Part shown: positions 27,909 to 37,186 of the stretch, one piece after another
Position numbering within the stretch: the stretch's first letter is position 1
How the letters are laid out: the number at the start of each line of letters is the position of its first letter
Assembly (NCBI GenBank): GCA_964480915.1
Contig: CAYZRS010000018.1
Coordinates: 24,150-88,149, forward strand
Direction: 5' to 3'
Length of the DNA: 64,000 nt
Source: CAWGCE01 sp964480915
GTDB taxonomy: Bacteria > Planctomycetota > Planctomycetia > Pirellulales > Pirellulaceae
The notes under the pieces: model-generated
What the model was told of the DNA's origin: nothing
What the model saw: only the letters and a program-made list of their open reading frames with translations
Databases searched by the model: none
Position numbers and translations under genes: made by a program

Positions 27909-29243
27909 CTACTGTTGAAGATAGAGCCAAACGTGTCCGGTCATTGTTTCATCCAAGAACTCGGCTTTCATCGCGTAGAGTTCGCCAAATTTCTGAGATT
28001 GTTTTTCCACCTCTGCCATCAGCTTTTCGCTCGGTTCGCCCTTCTTTACAGCATCCGCATAGGCCGTCTGCGCTGCGGAATACTTGGGCATCAGTTTCTT
28101 CATGCCTTCATCGTATGCCTGCTTCTTGGCCTTGAATGTGGCCTCCGAAAGGTCGGCCTTGCGGTTACTGATGGTGACCGAATCACCAACCAACAGGTCC
28201 CATTTTCCATCGCCATTCCAATCGGTCGCCCAGACTCGAGTGCTGGCCGACGGGCTCACCATACCGCCGTCGTCCGTGGTCTGCTGCTGTGAACTGGGCG
28301 TGCCGACGAGCTGCTTAAATTTGCTCCACTCCGGTTCTGTTCGGGACCCGACGTTCTCGGAGAGAAAAGCGCCACCATTGGAAGTGCCCGACAAGAGATC
28401 CAAATCGCCATCGTTGTCCCAGTCGACCAAATGAGGCGCGCTGTGGGCGGCGAGATTCCTGATCGACAATTTGACCGGCGTGTCGCTCAAGACAGTCGCT
28501 TCCGCCGTGCCCTCGTTTTGGACGTAGTAGAAGCTGCCCTCAAAGTTGCCCAGGACCAGATCAAGATCACCGTCACCGTCGTAATCGACGGCGTGTTGTT
28601 GGGTGCAGATATTCCACAGCGGCGTCTCTTGATTATTCGCTGCGGCCTCTTCGTCGCCCTCCTCTTCCGGAGGATGTTGGCATCTTACGGGCGCCCCCGA
28701 AGCGGTGAGCAACGGAGTCGCGGCGGCAAAACGAAGCTCACCTTCGCCGGCCAGTAACTCGATGTGTCCCGCTGAGTCGTCTTGCGACCAGTAGCAACCG
28801 GAAAGAATGTCTAACTCACCATCTTGGTTCCAATCCACAAACTGTGGAGTCGAGCTCGTGCATCACCAGACGCCAGGAACCGTCAGCGGTTCCTCTCCAC
28901 TTGTCAGCCACTCTCCGCCAGCCAACTCGGGCGATGCACCGGGGGCGGCAATATTTCGAAAGAACTTCATCTTCCCGCTGTTGAATTGTCCCACGACCAA
29001 ATCGGTAGCACCATCGCCATCGACATCGGCCACCGTCGGGCAAGCGTAACCAGGCGCCTCGACCGAAACGGGCTCGCCATCAGCGGTCAGCTGAATCGGT
29101 TCCCCGAAGACATAGCCGGCCGATTCGCATTTGAGCGGCGCTGGTCCCAGAGAAATGGCCGTCGTCGTGGTGGATTCACTTTGAGTGCAACCGGCGAGTA
29201 ACGCCCCGCAACTAATCAATACGCAGCCTGTCATCCAACGCAT
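27909..29243 (-). CDS. FG-GAP/VCBS repeat lipoprotein, predicted selenoprotein (U127-C128)
   Basis: A single 444-residue lipoprotein if the in-frame TGA at 28865-28863 is selenocysteine; otherwise it would appear as two adjacent same-frame fragments with no frameshift between them. A lipobox (LLAGC, C19) gives an outer-face lipoprotein. Repeated FG-GAP-type beta-propeller calcium loops are seen (VADVDGDGATDLVVG, VDWNQDGELDILSG, VDYDGDGDLDLVLG, VDWDNDGDLDLLSG, TDWNGDGKWDLLVG). U127 is followed directly by C128 between two blades (VPGVW-U-CTSSTPQF), so a selenenyl-sulfide pair may form. The C-terminal 80 residues are a coiled-coil-like helix. A SECIS-like hairpin follows the TGA (28848-28834). 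It lies 71 nt upstream of selA. Role unknown; a redox or metal-sensing surface propeller is conceivable. Confidence 0.82.
28834..28848 (-). promoter_or_regulatory. Bacterial SECIS-like hairpin of the FG-GAP selenoprotein
   Basis: In the sense (minus) direction TCCACA (28848-28843) pairs fully with TGTGGA (28839-28834) around the triloop GTT. The loop G is 21 nt after the TGA. The form is identical to the hairpins in the other two selenoprotein genes. Confidence 0.75.
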
Positions 29244-29448
29244 GGTGCTTGCCCTTTGCTGAGTGGTCTCGTATCTGGCCGTTCAAGCCGCTGGCTTGCT
29301 TAGCTGTAGCCTATGGCAAGGGCTCGCTGGGCGTCAATCAATGCGGCAAGGATCAGTGCAATTCGCGGCTTTCAAGAGGCGGTGGCGGCGACTGCCCCGT
29401 TTCCGCTGCTGGTTCTCGGTGGAACCCTGCCGTCAGTAATGCCAGTGT

Positions 29449-29477
29449 TTGAAATCACAAAAAATGTGTGATAGGAT
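29449..29477 (+). promoter_or_regulatory. Predicted promoter with internal dyad
   Basis: TTGAAA (29449-29454) and TAGGAT (29472-29477) are 17 nt apart. The spacer carries an inverted repeat, ATCACA (29454-29459) and TGTGAT (29467-29472), that overlaps both boxes and could be an operator. It precedes the broken PEP-CTERM gene. Confidence 0.45.
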
Positions 29478-29522
29478 ACTGTGCTCTTATCCATCGCTCG
29501 CCTTCTTCTTATGGGACCTGCA

Positions 29523-30407
29523 ATGCCACGATTCAAGTATGTTTTGTCGACGTTTTGTGGACTTTTTCTAGTCACTGCTCAAGCCGCCACTGCGAATGCA
29601 ACCGATCTGACAGCATTCGAGATTGGGCACAATGCCGGATATGAGGCTGGCTTGTTCGCTGGGATGGAACGTGGGCGACTGGAAGGCAATGAAGTCGGGC
29701 AAGCGGAAGGTTACGACAGCGGATGGGAATTCGGATACAGGCCCGCATACGATGCGGCGTTTACTTCGAACCACAGTATCGGACTTCTCGATGGCTGGAA
29801 TGCCAAGTAAAACGATGGCTTCGTTTCGCAAGCCAGGCGGACCTCTGCCGCAGGAACGCAAAGCGCTGGGGTGATTCTGCACTACGATGGAAACGCAGGC
29901 GGATCGGATTTCATCATGTGGGTCAATTCCAAGTTTACGCCGATTCACATGATTGATGATTATCAGATCGGTTATGACCTCGGACTGGCAGAAGGCGATT
30001 CGGCCGGCTTCGAATCTTCGTATCAGCCGGCTTACGACGAGGCGTTCGGATTGGCCTACGTCGTCGGAACGGACGAAGGGACAGAACAGGGTCGGTTGGA
30101 CGGAGCCGACGGCGGCTACCGCCTCGGACTCGAAGAAGGCGAAACGGCTGCCGAATTCCAAGCCCGAGCGGCCGCTAAGTCATTCATTCAAAACGGAGGA
30201 GACTTGCAAGCGTGGATGAGCCAAAGCGACGCATTCGTGGCGGCCGCCTTCGCAGAAGAGTTTCCCAACGTTGTGATTGATGCACTGTCGAGCATCGAGG
30301 CGACGTCTGCCGGATTGGCAGTGGCTGCTGTTCCCGAACCGAGTTCGTTCACACTGCTGTTCATGGCTGGCTTATGCGCCTTGCGAGCACGCAAGCTGCT
30401 GGGCTAG
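29523..30407 (+). pseudogene. PEP-CTERM protein gene interrupted by an in-frame TAA
   Basis: One reading frame runs from the ATG at 29523 to 30407, broken only by TAA at 29808-29810. The first part (95 codons) has a signal peptide (YVLSTFCGLFLVTAQAATA) and a glycine-spaced repeat (GYEAGLFAGMERGRLEG, GYRPAYDAAF). The second part carries the same repeat again (IGYDLGLAEGDSAG, YQPAYDEAF) and ends with a PEP-CTERM tail (VPEPSSFTLLFMAG plus basic residues). The frame stays open on both sides of the TAA, and the repeats match across it, so this is one gene with a nonsense codon. It could also be a sequencing error or a short functional N-terminal product. TAA is not a recoding codon for Sec. Confidence 0.6.
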
Positions 30408-30856
30408 TGTGTGCTGAGGATTAGTCAGCCACTTCTCTTGTGACAGGGGTGACTCATTTTCGGCGAACCGTTGACGCAGGTGTGGAAATGAAATCGCGCC
30501 CGCCCAAACATGCCTCCCATGCGAAAATCTAGGACCGCCCCTGCCGGGTTCTTCAATGGTGCGCCGTTTATCCAGGGTTCCGCCCGACAAGTCGGGCTTC
30601 AGCCTGGGCTGACATCGAGCCGTCCCTTCGGGACTAGATCAGCCTGCCGCCAGCCACGGCGTGGCGATTCCAGGCCAGCCTAGGGTGAAGCCAAAAGCGC
30701 CTATCGCACCGTTTACTCAGCGTGAAGCCAAAGGAACCTTAGCAATGTCTGCGAAACCCAGGGATCCGTTGCCGGTATTTGGAAAGCGACAGATTCGCTA
30801 TCCTATTCAGTTGCTGAAGTTACACGATGCGGTCTCGGGCCGTCCTGGATCAACGA
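30408..30856. repeat. Intergenic region with hairpin-rich repeat-like element
   Basis: About 450 nt without a convincing gene. Between 30563 and 30640 it carries CCAGGGTT and CAGCCTGGG flanking the hairpin CCCGACAAGTCGGG, followed by GTCCCTTCGGGAC. A second part (30670-30740) repeats the word GTGAAGCCAAA. This composition is typical of small dispersed intergenic elements in planctomycete genomes (recalled, not searched). No promoter was recognised. Confidence 0.4.
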
Positions 30857-32974
30857 ATGAACAAGTCGAAATCAAAACGGCGCCGCCAGAAGCAGCCGAG
30901 TACACCGGTGAACCAGCCGGTGGATGAGCCCGCGATGGGTCGCGTATCTTTGGTCTTGTTAGTCACGACCGCGTTTTTCGGTGCCTTCTTGCTCTTCTTG
31001 GTGCAACCGCTTGTTGGCAAAGCGATTTTACCGTGGTTCGGCGGCAGTCCAGCAATGTGGACGACGAGTATGTTCTTCTTCCAGCTCGTCTTGTTGGCCG
31101 GATACTGCTATGTGCATGTGATCAGTCGGTACAGTTCAGTGCGAACCCAAATATTGGTGCACGCCGCCCTGGCCATTGCGGGCGCTCTGCTGCTTCCGAT
31201 CTATCCGTCGATTGCTTACAAGCCGACGGGTGAAACGAGCTGGCCGGCGGTCGCTGTGCTGCAGGTCTTAACGGCAACGGTGGGCGTTCAGTTTTTCTTG
31301 CTTGCCACGACGGCGCCGCTCACGCAGGTGTGGTGGCATCGAATTTCGAACAAGCCACCCTACTCGCTGTATGCGGTGTCCAACTGCGGGTCGCTGTTGG
31401 CACTGTTCTGCTATCCTTTCGTTTTGGAACCAGCGTTGGGGGTCCGAGCGCAGGCGTTGGTGTGGTCTGCGAGTTTTGTGGTCTATGTCTTGCTGGTAGC
31501 CTGTTGTTTGCAACAGTTCCGTTCACCACCAAAGAAAGCGACCGAGGCGTCGGTTCCGTCCACTCTTCGCGAGTGTTCGTTGTGGCTGTTTCTGTCTTGC
31601 GGCGGTTCGGTCTTGCTACTTGCGATCACCAATCATGTGACGCAAAACGTGGCCGTCGTACCGTTTTTCTGGGTCCTCCCTTTGGCCATCTACCTCATTA
31701 GCTTCATTCTGGTATTTAGCTTTCCCCGTTCCTATCATCGACCGACGTTTACGGTCCTGATGGCGATCACCTTCATTGCGTCCGCCTACTTTTATGATTT
31801 CCGAGCCGCACACAGCATTGGCGCGGTGCTGGTGTCATGCTTGGCGACGTTGTTTGTCGGTTGCATGATTTTTCACGGCGAATTGGTCAAGCACCAACCG
31901 GCCGCAGAGAAACTGACAGCTTTTTACGTCATGCTTTCGGCCGGTGGAGCATTAGGCGGCTTTCTCGTCAGCTTTGTCGCACCCTCGATCTTCAGCCAGT
32001 ACTACGAGTATCCGATCACGCTGGTCCTTGTCTGGTTGACGGTGATGGCAATGGCGTTAACGGATCGTGATGGATTCTTGTATCGGGGGCGTCCCGTTTG
32101 GGGGTGGGCGATTGTCTTGGGCATATTTGTGGTCTTCTTGGTCAATATTCGCGAAGGTTTAACTGCCGTTTCCGCGACGCCCTACTTCACAAAACGAAAT
32201 TTTTACGGCGTGTTATCGATCGAGCAAATGAGCGATCCACAAGGCAGCGTGATTGCTTTGCGGCATGGTACGATTTGTCACGGCGCGCAGTATCTGCAAA
32301 AAAACCAGTTTGAGCCGACGACCTATTTTACGCGCGCCAGTGGCATGGGCACGGCCATGAAGCATCTGGAGGGTCGAGCTGAGAAACGGGTCGGTATTCT
32401 GGGGTTGGGGATTGGCACCGTGGCCGCCTATTGCGAACCGGGTGACTATTTCCGCGCTTATGAAATTGACCCAGACGTTGTCGAGCTTGCGACAAACCCC
32501 AACGTTTTTACTTTTTGGACGCTGTTTGACCAGCGACAGGCGACGGCCGATATCGTGATTGGCGACGCCCGGACGTCGCTAGAGAACGAATTGGCGAATG
32601 GCGATAAGCAGGACCTCGATTTACTGCTCATCGATGTCTTTACGGGTGACGCCATCCCCGTGCATCTCATCACTCAGGAGGCGTTTACGCTCTATTCCCA
32701 ACACCTTAAGGCCGATGGGGTCATTGCCGTCCATATTTCGAATCGACATCTCGATTTGGTGCCGGTCGTCTTGGGCTTGGCCGATCAACTCGATCAAAAT
32801 GTCGCCTTGGTGATTCAACCGGGACTGAGTCGCTGGGCGATCGTAGCGCCGGATCATGTCCTGCGAGAAATGGAAAAGACGAGCCAGACGAAAATGATCC
32901 GGCTCAAGAAAGGCGCTTCCAACACCATCGTGTGGACCGACGACTTTAGCGATATTCTCAGCGTTCTCAGGTAA
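30857..32974 (+). CDS. Multi-pass membrane protein with spermidine-synthase-like domain
   Basis: A 705-residue inner-membrane protein. Residues 1-27 are basic and hydrophilic. Residues about 30-430 hold around ten transmembrane helices (from VSLVLLVTTAFFGAFLLFLV to WAIVLGIFVVFLV). The C-terminal 260 residues are a Rossmann methyltransferase-like domain related to spermidine synthase, with nucleotide-loop GILGLGIGTVAAYC, YEIDPDVVELA, VIGDARTSLE and LLLIDVFTGDAIPVHL. Such fused proteins are widespread in bacteria and their substrates are mostly unknown; polyamine synthesis itself cannot be claimed. ATG 30857 follows a better context than the in-frame GTG-type start at 30827. Confidence 0.8.
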   Translation: MNKSKSKRRRQKQPSTPVNQPVDEPAMGRVSLVLLVTTAFFGAFLLFLVQPLVGKAILPWFGGSPAMWTTSMFFFQLVLLAGYCYVHVISRYSSVRTQILVHAALAIAGALLLPIYPSIAYKPTGETSWPAVAVLQVLTATVGVQFFLLATTAPLTQVWWHRISNKPPYSLYAVSNCGSLLALFCYPFVLEPALGVRAQALVWSASFVVYVLLVACCLQQFRSPPKKATEASVPSTLRECSLWLFLSCGGSVLLLAITNHVTQNVAVVPFFWVLPLAIYLISFILVFSFPRSYHRPTFTVLMAITFIASAYFYDFRAAHSIGAVLVSCLATLFVGCMIFHGELVKHQPAAEKLTAFYVMLSAGGALGGFLVSFVAPSIFSQYYEYPITLVLVWLTVMAMALTDRDGFLYRGRPVWGWAIVLGIFVVFLVNIREGLTAVSATPYFTKRNFYGVLSIEQMSDPQGSVIALRHGTICHGAQYLQKNQFEPTTYFTRASGMGTAMKHLEGRAEKRVGILGLGIGTVAAYCEPGDYFRAYEIDPDVVELATNPNVFTFWTLFDQRQATADIVIGDARTSLENELANGDKQDLDLLLIDVFTGDAIPVHLITQEAFTLYSQHLKADGVIAVHISNRHLDLVPVVLGLADQLDQNVALVIQPGLSRWAIVAPDHVLREMEKTSQTKMIRLKKGASNTIVWTDDFSDILSVLR

Positions 32975-33051
32975 CCGATACCCGCGACGTCGGCCGCATC
33001 GATGATCGGCTGCACTGGAACGTCATCGCCTGGCATCACGGCTTGCGACTT

Positions 33052-34995
33052 TCACGAAGAAGCGAGGACGCGGACGTCTCCTTTGCGGCGCGTAAAGCCC
33101 TGGCGGTCGAGGTACTCGCAAATGGGGACGGCGAATTTACGAGTCGTATTCAGAAGTTCGCGGATGTCGCTGACGGTGAGACCGTCGCTGGCAGCAAAGG
33201 CGGTGCTCAATAGGCTCTTGAGCTCCGACATGGCTGACGTATGCAAGTAGAGATCTTTGGTGACGTGGACCAGCTGCTCTTCCGCGACAGCGATTTGAAT
33301 CAGTTTTTGAATGTCGTCGGCCCGGTTGGGGATTTCTTTTTGGTATTCGGCAATGCTTGGCGGCTGGCATTTGGCTGCCTCGTAGCGAGCGATGATTTCG
33401 GCCAATAACGCCTGCTGAGGCTTGGAAAGTTTGAGTTTGTGGTCGCGGTGCGCGACACCTCGATCGGTCAGACGGACGTGCCCTGCCCTCGCCATCTGCT
33501 TGATGACTGCGGTTAGCAATGCCGCATCGTCGACGTAAGCGAAGTCGCTGATCAGCTTGGCGGTGTCGATGGCCGAACGCATGGGGTGCTCGTCGTGTAG
33601 TTTGGCCAATTGTCGTGAAATGCGTTCACTCCAAGCGTCAAAGTAATCGGACTGAACGAGTGCCGTGCGCCGCGGCGAAACCTCCAGTGCGATGAGCGCT
33701 TCCGAAGATTCGAGTGCTGCAATCGTGGCACTTGGACTCTTCGCACCGGCCAGCCGCGCGAGATCATGGGGCGCCCACGGAGCGAAGCCGGCGAAGTAGA
33801 TTGCTGAACCGACGCGGCTCGCTTCGTCGTCCGATGTGGCCAGGTTGTGCAAGTGCGTTAGGTCGAGCTTGGTTGGCTTTTTGAGCTTTGCTGCGTTCGG
33901 GACGAGGATGCGTCCTCCGCCGATGGTGACGACGGGCGATTCGCTACGGATGACGAACGGCTGATTCCAGACAGCGGCCACGGATTCGCGCAGGAATAGC
34001 TGAGCAAACCCTTGCTCGCCGGCCGTTAGCTTGTCTTGTTCCAGGAGTGCGATCGTCGCCAGGACTTCGGCGGTACCGACGTGTAAACGGACGGTCGAAC
34101 GATGCTTCAGTGGCCTTGGGGTTGCGGGTAAGACCTGCAAGCTGACCGTCAGCAGGTCACTCGCCCGTAAATGGCCGGGCGATGCCAGCTCGTGCCCTCG
34201 TTCGATCTCTTCGTGGTGGATGCCGGCCAAGTTCATCGCGGCACGCTGGCCTCGTTCGATCATTTCGACGGGGCGTCCGTGGTTGTTGAGGCCACGAATG
34301 CGGGCTGCCAATCCGTCGGGCTGCACAAGCACTTCGTCACCGACGGCGGCTCGGCCACTGGCCACACTGCCGGTCACGACCGTTCCGTGGCCCGCGATGG
34401 TAAATGATCGATCAATCGCCATTCGAAATGGCGTCACTTGCTGTTCTTCCGCAGCGGCGGTGGCTTGCAGACGCCGGTCATGCGCTTGGGTCGCTGCCGC
34501 GATCAGCGCTTGCTTCAATTCGTCGATGCCGAGCATCGTTTCCGAACTGGTCCGTAGAATCGGTGCGTCGGCGAGGAAGGTGCCCTCGACGAGCTCGCGC
34601 ACTTCCGACTCGACCAAATCGATCCAGTCCTGGTCTGCCAGATCGCATTTCGTCAGCGCGATGACGCCGGCCGGCAGGTCCAGCAATCGCAAGACATCCA
34701 TGTGCTCGCGTGTCTGCGGCTTGACCGAATCGTCGGCCGCGACGACCAGCATGGCGAGGTCCATGCCGGTGGCTCCGGCGAGCATTTGCCGGACGAATTT
34801 TTCATGTCCTGGTACGTCGACAATGCCGAGCCGGAATTCAGCGAGGTCGAGTTCAGCAAAACCGAGCTCGATCGTGATGCCCCGCCGTTTTTCTTCCGGA
34901 AGCCGATCGGTATCGGTACCAGTTAGCGCTCGGACCAACGAGGTTTTCCCGTGGTCGATGTGCCCGGCCGTACCCAGAATCAGATCGATTGCCAT
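33052..34995 (-). CDS. selB: Selenocysteine-specific elongation factor
   Basis: Delivers Sec-tRNA to ribosomes paused at UGA by binding the SECIS hairpin. The 647-residue protein starts with an EF-Tu-like GTPase domain (LGTAGHIDHGKTSLVRALTG, then DVPGHEKFVRQML and ALTKCDLAD). SelB-type beta-barrel domains II-III follow, including TIAGHGTVVTGSVASG. The C-terminal region (about 400-647) consists of winged-helix repeats; the last is the SECIS-reading module. It ends with a TGA at 33054-33052, and no SECIS-like continuation is apparent. It is monocistronic, 6 kb from selA. It would read the GUU-loop hairpins described at 9423, 28834 and 39153. Confidence 0.96.
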   Translation of the reverse strand: MAIDLILGTAGHIDHGKTSLVRALTGTDTDRLPEEKRRGITIELGFAELDLAEFRLGIVDVPGHEKFVRQMLAGATGMDLAMLVVAADDSVKPQTREHMDVLRLLDLPAGVIALTKCDLADQDWIDLVESEVRELVEGTFLADAPILRTSSETMLGIDELKQALIAAATQAHDRRLQATAAAEEQQVTPFRMAIDRSFTIAGHGTVVTGSVASGRAAVGDEVLVQPDGLAARIRGLNNHGRPVEMIERGQRAAMNLAGIHHEEIERGHELASPGHLRASDLLTVSLQVLPATPRPLKHRSTVRLHVGTAEVLATIALLEQDKLTAGEQGFAQLFLRESVAAVWNQPFVIRSESPVVTIGGGRILVPNAAKLKKPTKLDLTHLHNLATSDDEASRVGSAIYFAGFAPWAPHDLARLAGAKSPSATIAALESSEALIALEVSPRRTALVQSDYFDAWSERISRQLAKLHDEHPMRSAIDTAKLISDFAYVDDAALLTAVIKQMARAGHVRLTDRGVAHRDHKLKLSKPQQALLAEIIARYEAAKCQPPSIAEYQKEIPNRADDIQKLIQIAVAEEQLVHVTKDLYLHTSAMSELKSLLSTAFAASDGLTVSDIRELLNTTRKFAVPICEYLDRQGFTRRKGDVRVLASS

Positions 34996-35100
34996 GGTTG
35001 GCTATTCTAAAGCGACGTCGCTGCTTGACTACGGCCCACTGGAAAAAGAGTGCGGCCGTGGCGACCTTGCGAAAGCTCAGTTACGGATTCTGGCTGCCTC

Positions 35101-35547
35101 TTATTCGGGGCGGGGTTGAGCTAAGAACTCATTGAGCGTCGGAGGTGGCCCTTGGGGGGCCGCCGTCTTGGTGAACAGATTGGGCATTTTGAAGCTGGGT
35201 GTCTTTGGCGCGTTGGTGAACGGCCAGATGCCACCTGCTCCTGGCCCTTTGTCCTGCAAGATGGGTGGTGTGATCGCTCGTTTCGTGTCCGACCACATTT
35301 GTTGAGTCGTCTGTTGGAAGCGGTCTTTCATGCTGATCTGGTGGATCGGCCGATTCGTGGGCTGATTCATGCCGGGGATCGTCAGCAACTTATCCAGCGA
35401 GAATGGGTTTGCCGATTTCGGCTTTGCCGCGGACGCTGCGGATTTCTTGGCAAATGGATTCCATGCTTGTGCAGATGCGTTGTCGGCAGTTCCTGCAGAA
35501 ACGACCAGGATGAACGCTGCAACAGTCAGTTGAATTCCGCGGCACAT
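35101..35547 (-). CDS. Small secreted protein of unknown function
   Basis: A 148-residue exported protein that I do not recognise. It has a signal peptide (IQLTVAAFILVVSAGTADNASAQ), then a Pro-, Lys- and Phe-rich chain with repeated NPF/NPFSL and TPSF-type words and no cysteines in the mature part. Sequence composition is like other short planctomycete secreted proteins. It is divergent from proC. Confidence 0.6.
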   Translation of the reverse strand: MCRGIQLTVAAFILVVSAGTADNASAQAWNPFAKKSAASAAKPKSANPFSLDKLLTIPGMNQPTNRPIHQISMKDRFQQTTQQMWSDTKRAITPPILQDKGPGAGGIWPFTNAPKTPSFKMPNLFTKTAAPQGPPPTLNEFLAQPRPE

Positions 35548-35730
35548 CGGTGCGGCTCCTTTTTACCAAGTCTAGATTCGAATGGACCTCTTGTGAGAAG
35601 GCCCGGGAGTGTGGCAAAACGAAGGAACGCTGTCCAGGCGATTTGTGACATCACTGATGGCACTGCTGAACCGCCCGCCCGGCCGGCTCACTCACACAAG
35701 AACACTCGGCAAATGAGAGATAAGTTTCGC

Positions 35731-36567
35731 ATGACAAATTCTGAGAGCCCCGTTGTTGGATTCATTGGAGCCGGCCAGATGGCTCGCGCCTTGGCGGGTG
35801 GATTCGTCGAAAAAAACATATTGCCGGCTGGCTCGATCATCGCGGCCGATGCCAAAGAGGAAGCGGTCATCGGATTTTGCGAGCGGATTGCTGGGGCTCG
35901 AACCGCTCCCTCGAATGTGGCGCTCGTCACTGCCGCCGATGTCGTCTTCTTGGCCGTCAAACCGCAGAATATGGCCGACGTGTTCGCAGAGCTCAAGTCG
36001 GCAACAGATCAGGCGGCCTCGATCGCGTCGACGTTGTTCGTCTCCATTGTGGCCGGACTGAGAAGCGACCGGCTGGCCGCTGCGTTGAGCACCGAACGCA
36101 TCGTTCGCGTCATGCCGAATACTCCCTGCCTAATCGGCCAGGGCATGTCGGCCTATGCGGCTCGAGCCGGCGTGTCGGCCGAAGATGTGGCGTTCGTCCA
36201 GCGACTGCTAGAATCGGTCGGTGACGCGGTCGCCATTGACGAGTCGCAATTGGACGCGGTCACGGGCCTTTCGGGGTCTGGTCCAGCATTCGTCTACCAA
36301 GTCCTCGAGGCGATGATCGAAGGCGGAATCGAGTCGGGCTTGGACGCAGAAATCGCGAATCGCTTGGCAGTCCAAACCGTCTTGGGGGCCGCGATGATGC
36401 TTCGCGAAACGGGCGAGACGCCGAAAATCTTGACCGACCGAGTCGCCAGTCCTAACGGGACGACCGTGGCTGGCTTACGAGTGCTGGCGGAAAATCAGGC
36501 CAAATCGGCCATTACAGCGGCGGTATTGGCGGCGACGGATCGATCGCGCGAGCTGGCAGCCGGCTAA
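35731..36567 (+). CDS. proC: Pyrroline-5-carboxylate reductase
   Basis: Final NAD(P)H-dependent step of proline synthesis. The 278-residue protein has the N-terminal dinucleotide-binding loop VGFIGAGQMARALAGGF, the VMPNTPCLIGQGMSAY segment and the C-terminal dimer/active-site helix GLSGSGPAFVYQVLEAM, with the SPNGTTVAGL motif near the end. The ATG at 35731 fits the family N-terminus; an in-frame ATG at 35713 adds six residues. A much longer open frame upstream is not coding. Confidence 0.95.
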   Translation: MTNSESPVVGFIGAGQMARALAGGFVEKNILPAGSIIAADAKEEAVIGFCERIAGARTAPSNVALVTAADVVFLAVKPQNMADVFAELKSATDQAASIASTLFVSIVAGLRSDRLAAALSTERIVRVMPNTPCLIGQGMSAYAARAGVSAEDVAFVQRLLESVGDAVAIDESQLDAVTGLSGSGPAFVYQVLEAMIEGGIESGLDAEIANRLAVQTVLGAAMMLRETGETPKILTDRVASPNGTTVAGLRVLAENQAKSAITAAVLAATDRSRELAAG

Positions 36568-36770
36568 CCCAACATTCGCTTCCAAAGTGTCCAGCCAAGG
36601 TAGCACCGATGGCATCTTCACTTTTCCTGGTTCAGGAATTCCACACCGATTGCCGACGAGAGTAATATAGACCGGTGCCACCATTCGCAGGTAACGCAGG
36701 TAGCACGCCCTGGGGCTCTGATATTCCAACGGGGCCGCAACAAGAATCACGACGTCTCCGGAGAGCAAAC

Positions 36771-37007
36771 ATGGCCAGCATCATGTGCAAGGTGGATGAC
36801 AAGCAAATCCCACTCTTTCGAATCATCTGGGTTTCTGACTTGCCACATTTTTGCGGACATGACGATTGTGATCATGAAGGCCATTATGAAATTCGCTTAG
36901 AGCAAGGCGAATCGGTCTGGGCGCCCAGCCAAGAACAACGCGACAACGTCATCACGGCGATCGAAACTTGGCACAAAGAATCGGACCGCCCTGACGGTTG
37001 GACCTAG
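36771..37007 (+). CDS. Small conserved-looking protein with Cys/His cluster
   Basis: A 78-residue protein of unknown function. GGAGAG lies just upstream of the ATG at 36771. The middle has CGHDDCDHEGHYE, a dense Cys/His/Asp cluster that could bind a metal ion, with a further Cys at residue 6. The C-terminal half is an amphipathic helix (QEQRDNVITAIETWHKE). No signal peptide. Confidence 0.55.
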   Translation: MASIMCKVDDKQIPLFRIIWVSDLPHFCGHDDCDHEGHYEIRLEQGESVWAPSQEQRDNVITAIETWHKESDRPDGWT

Positions 37008-37186
37008 TCGCCTACTGGACCGCCGGTCTGATGTTTGGCAAAGTTGGCGCAAGCCGTTTGCGTATTGGCGACGCGCGGTGACGATTCGATCGACGTTATA
37101 TCTCCACATCCGCCCACCCCGGTTTCGGTTGACGGCTCTTGCGGTCTTGCAACGGGATGGCTGGCGGAATCCATGAAAGGTGAATC

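Noticed and set aside
29808..29810. Interruption of the PEP-CTERM gene considered as a recoded codon
   Set aside because: The codon is TAA, which is not read as Sec or Pyl, and no SECIS-like hairpin was identified.
33052..33054. TGA end of selB considered as a further Sec codon
   Set aside because: SelB is already full length, and the following frame shows no family sequence.
34031..35119. 362-codon open frame antisense to selB
   Set aside because: Shadow frame of a GC-rich coding strand; Ser/Arg-rich text without motifs.
35152..35730. Long N-terminal extension of proC
   Set aside because: ProC family N-terminus begins at 35731; the extension overlaps the start of the divergent secreted protein gene and is not protein-like.
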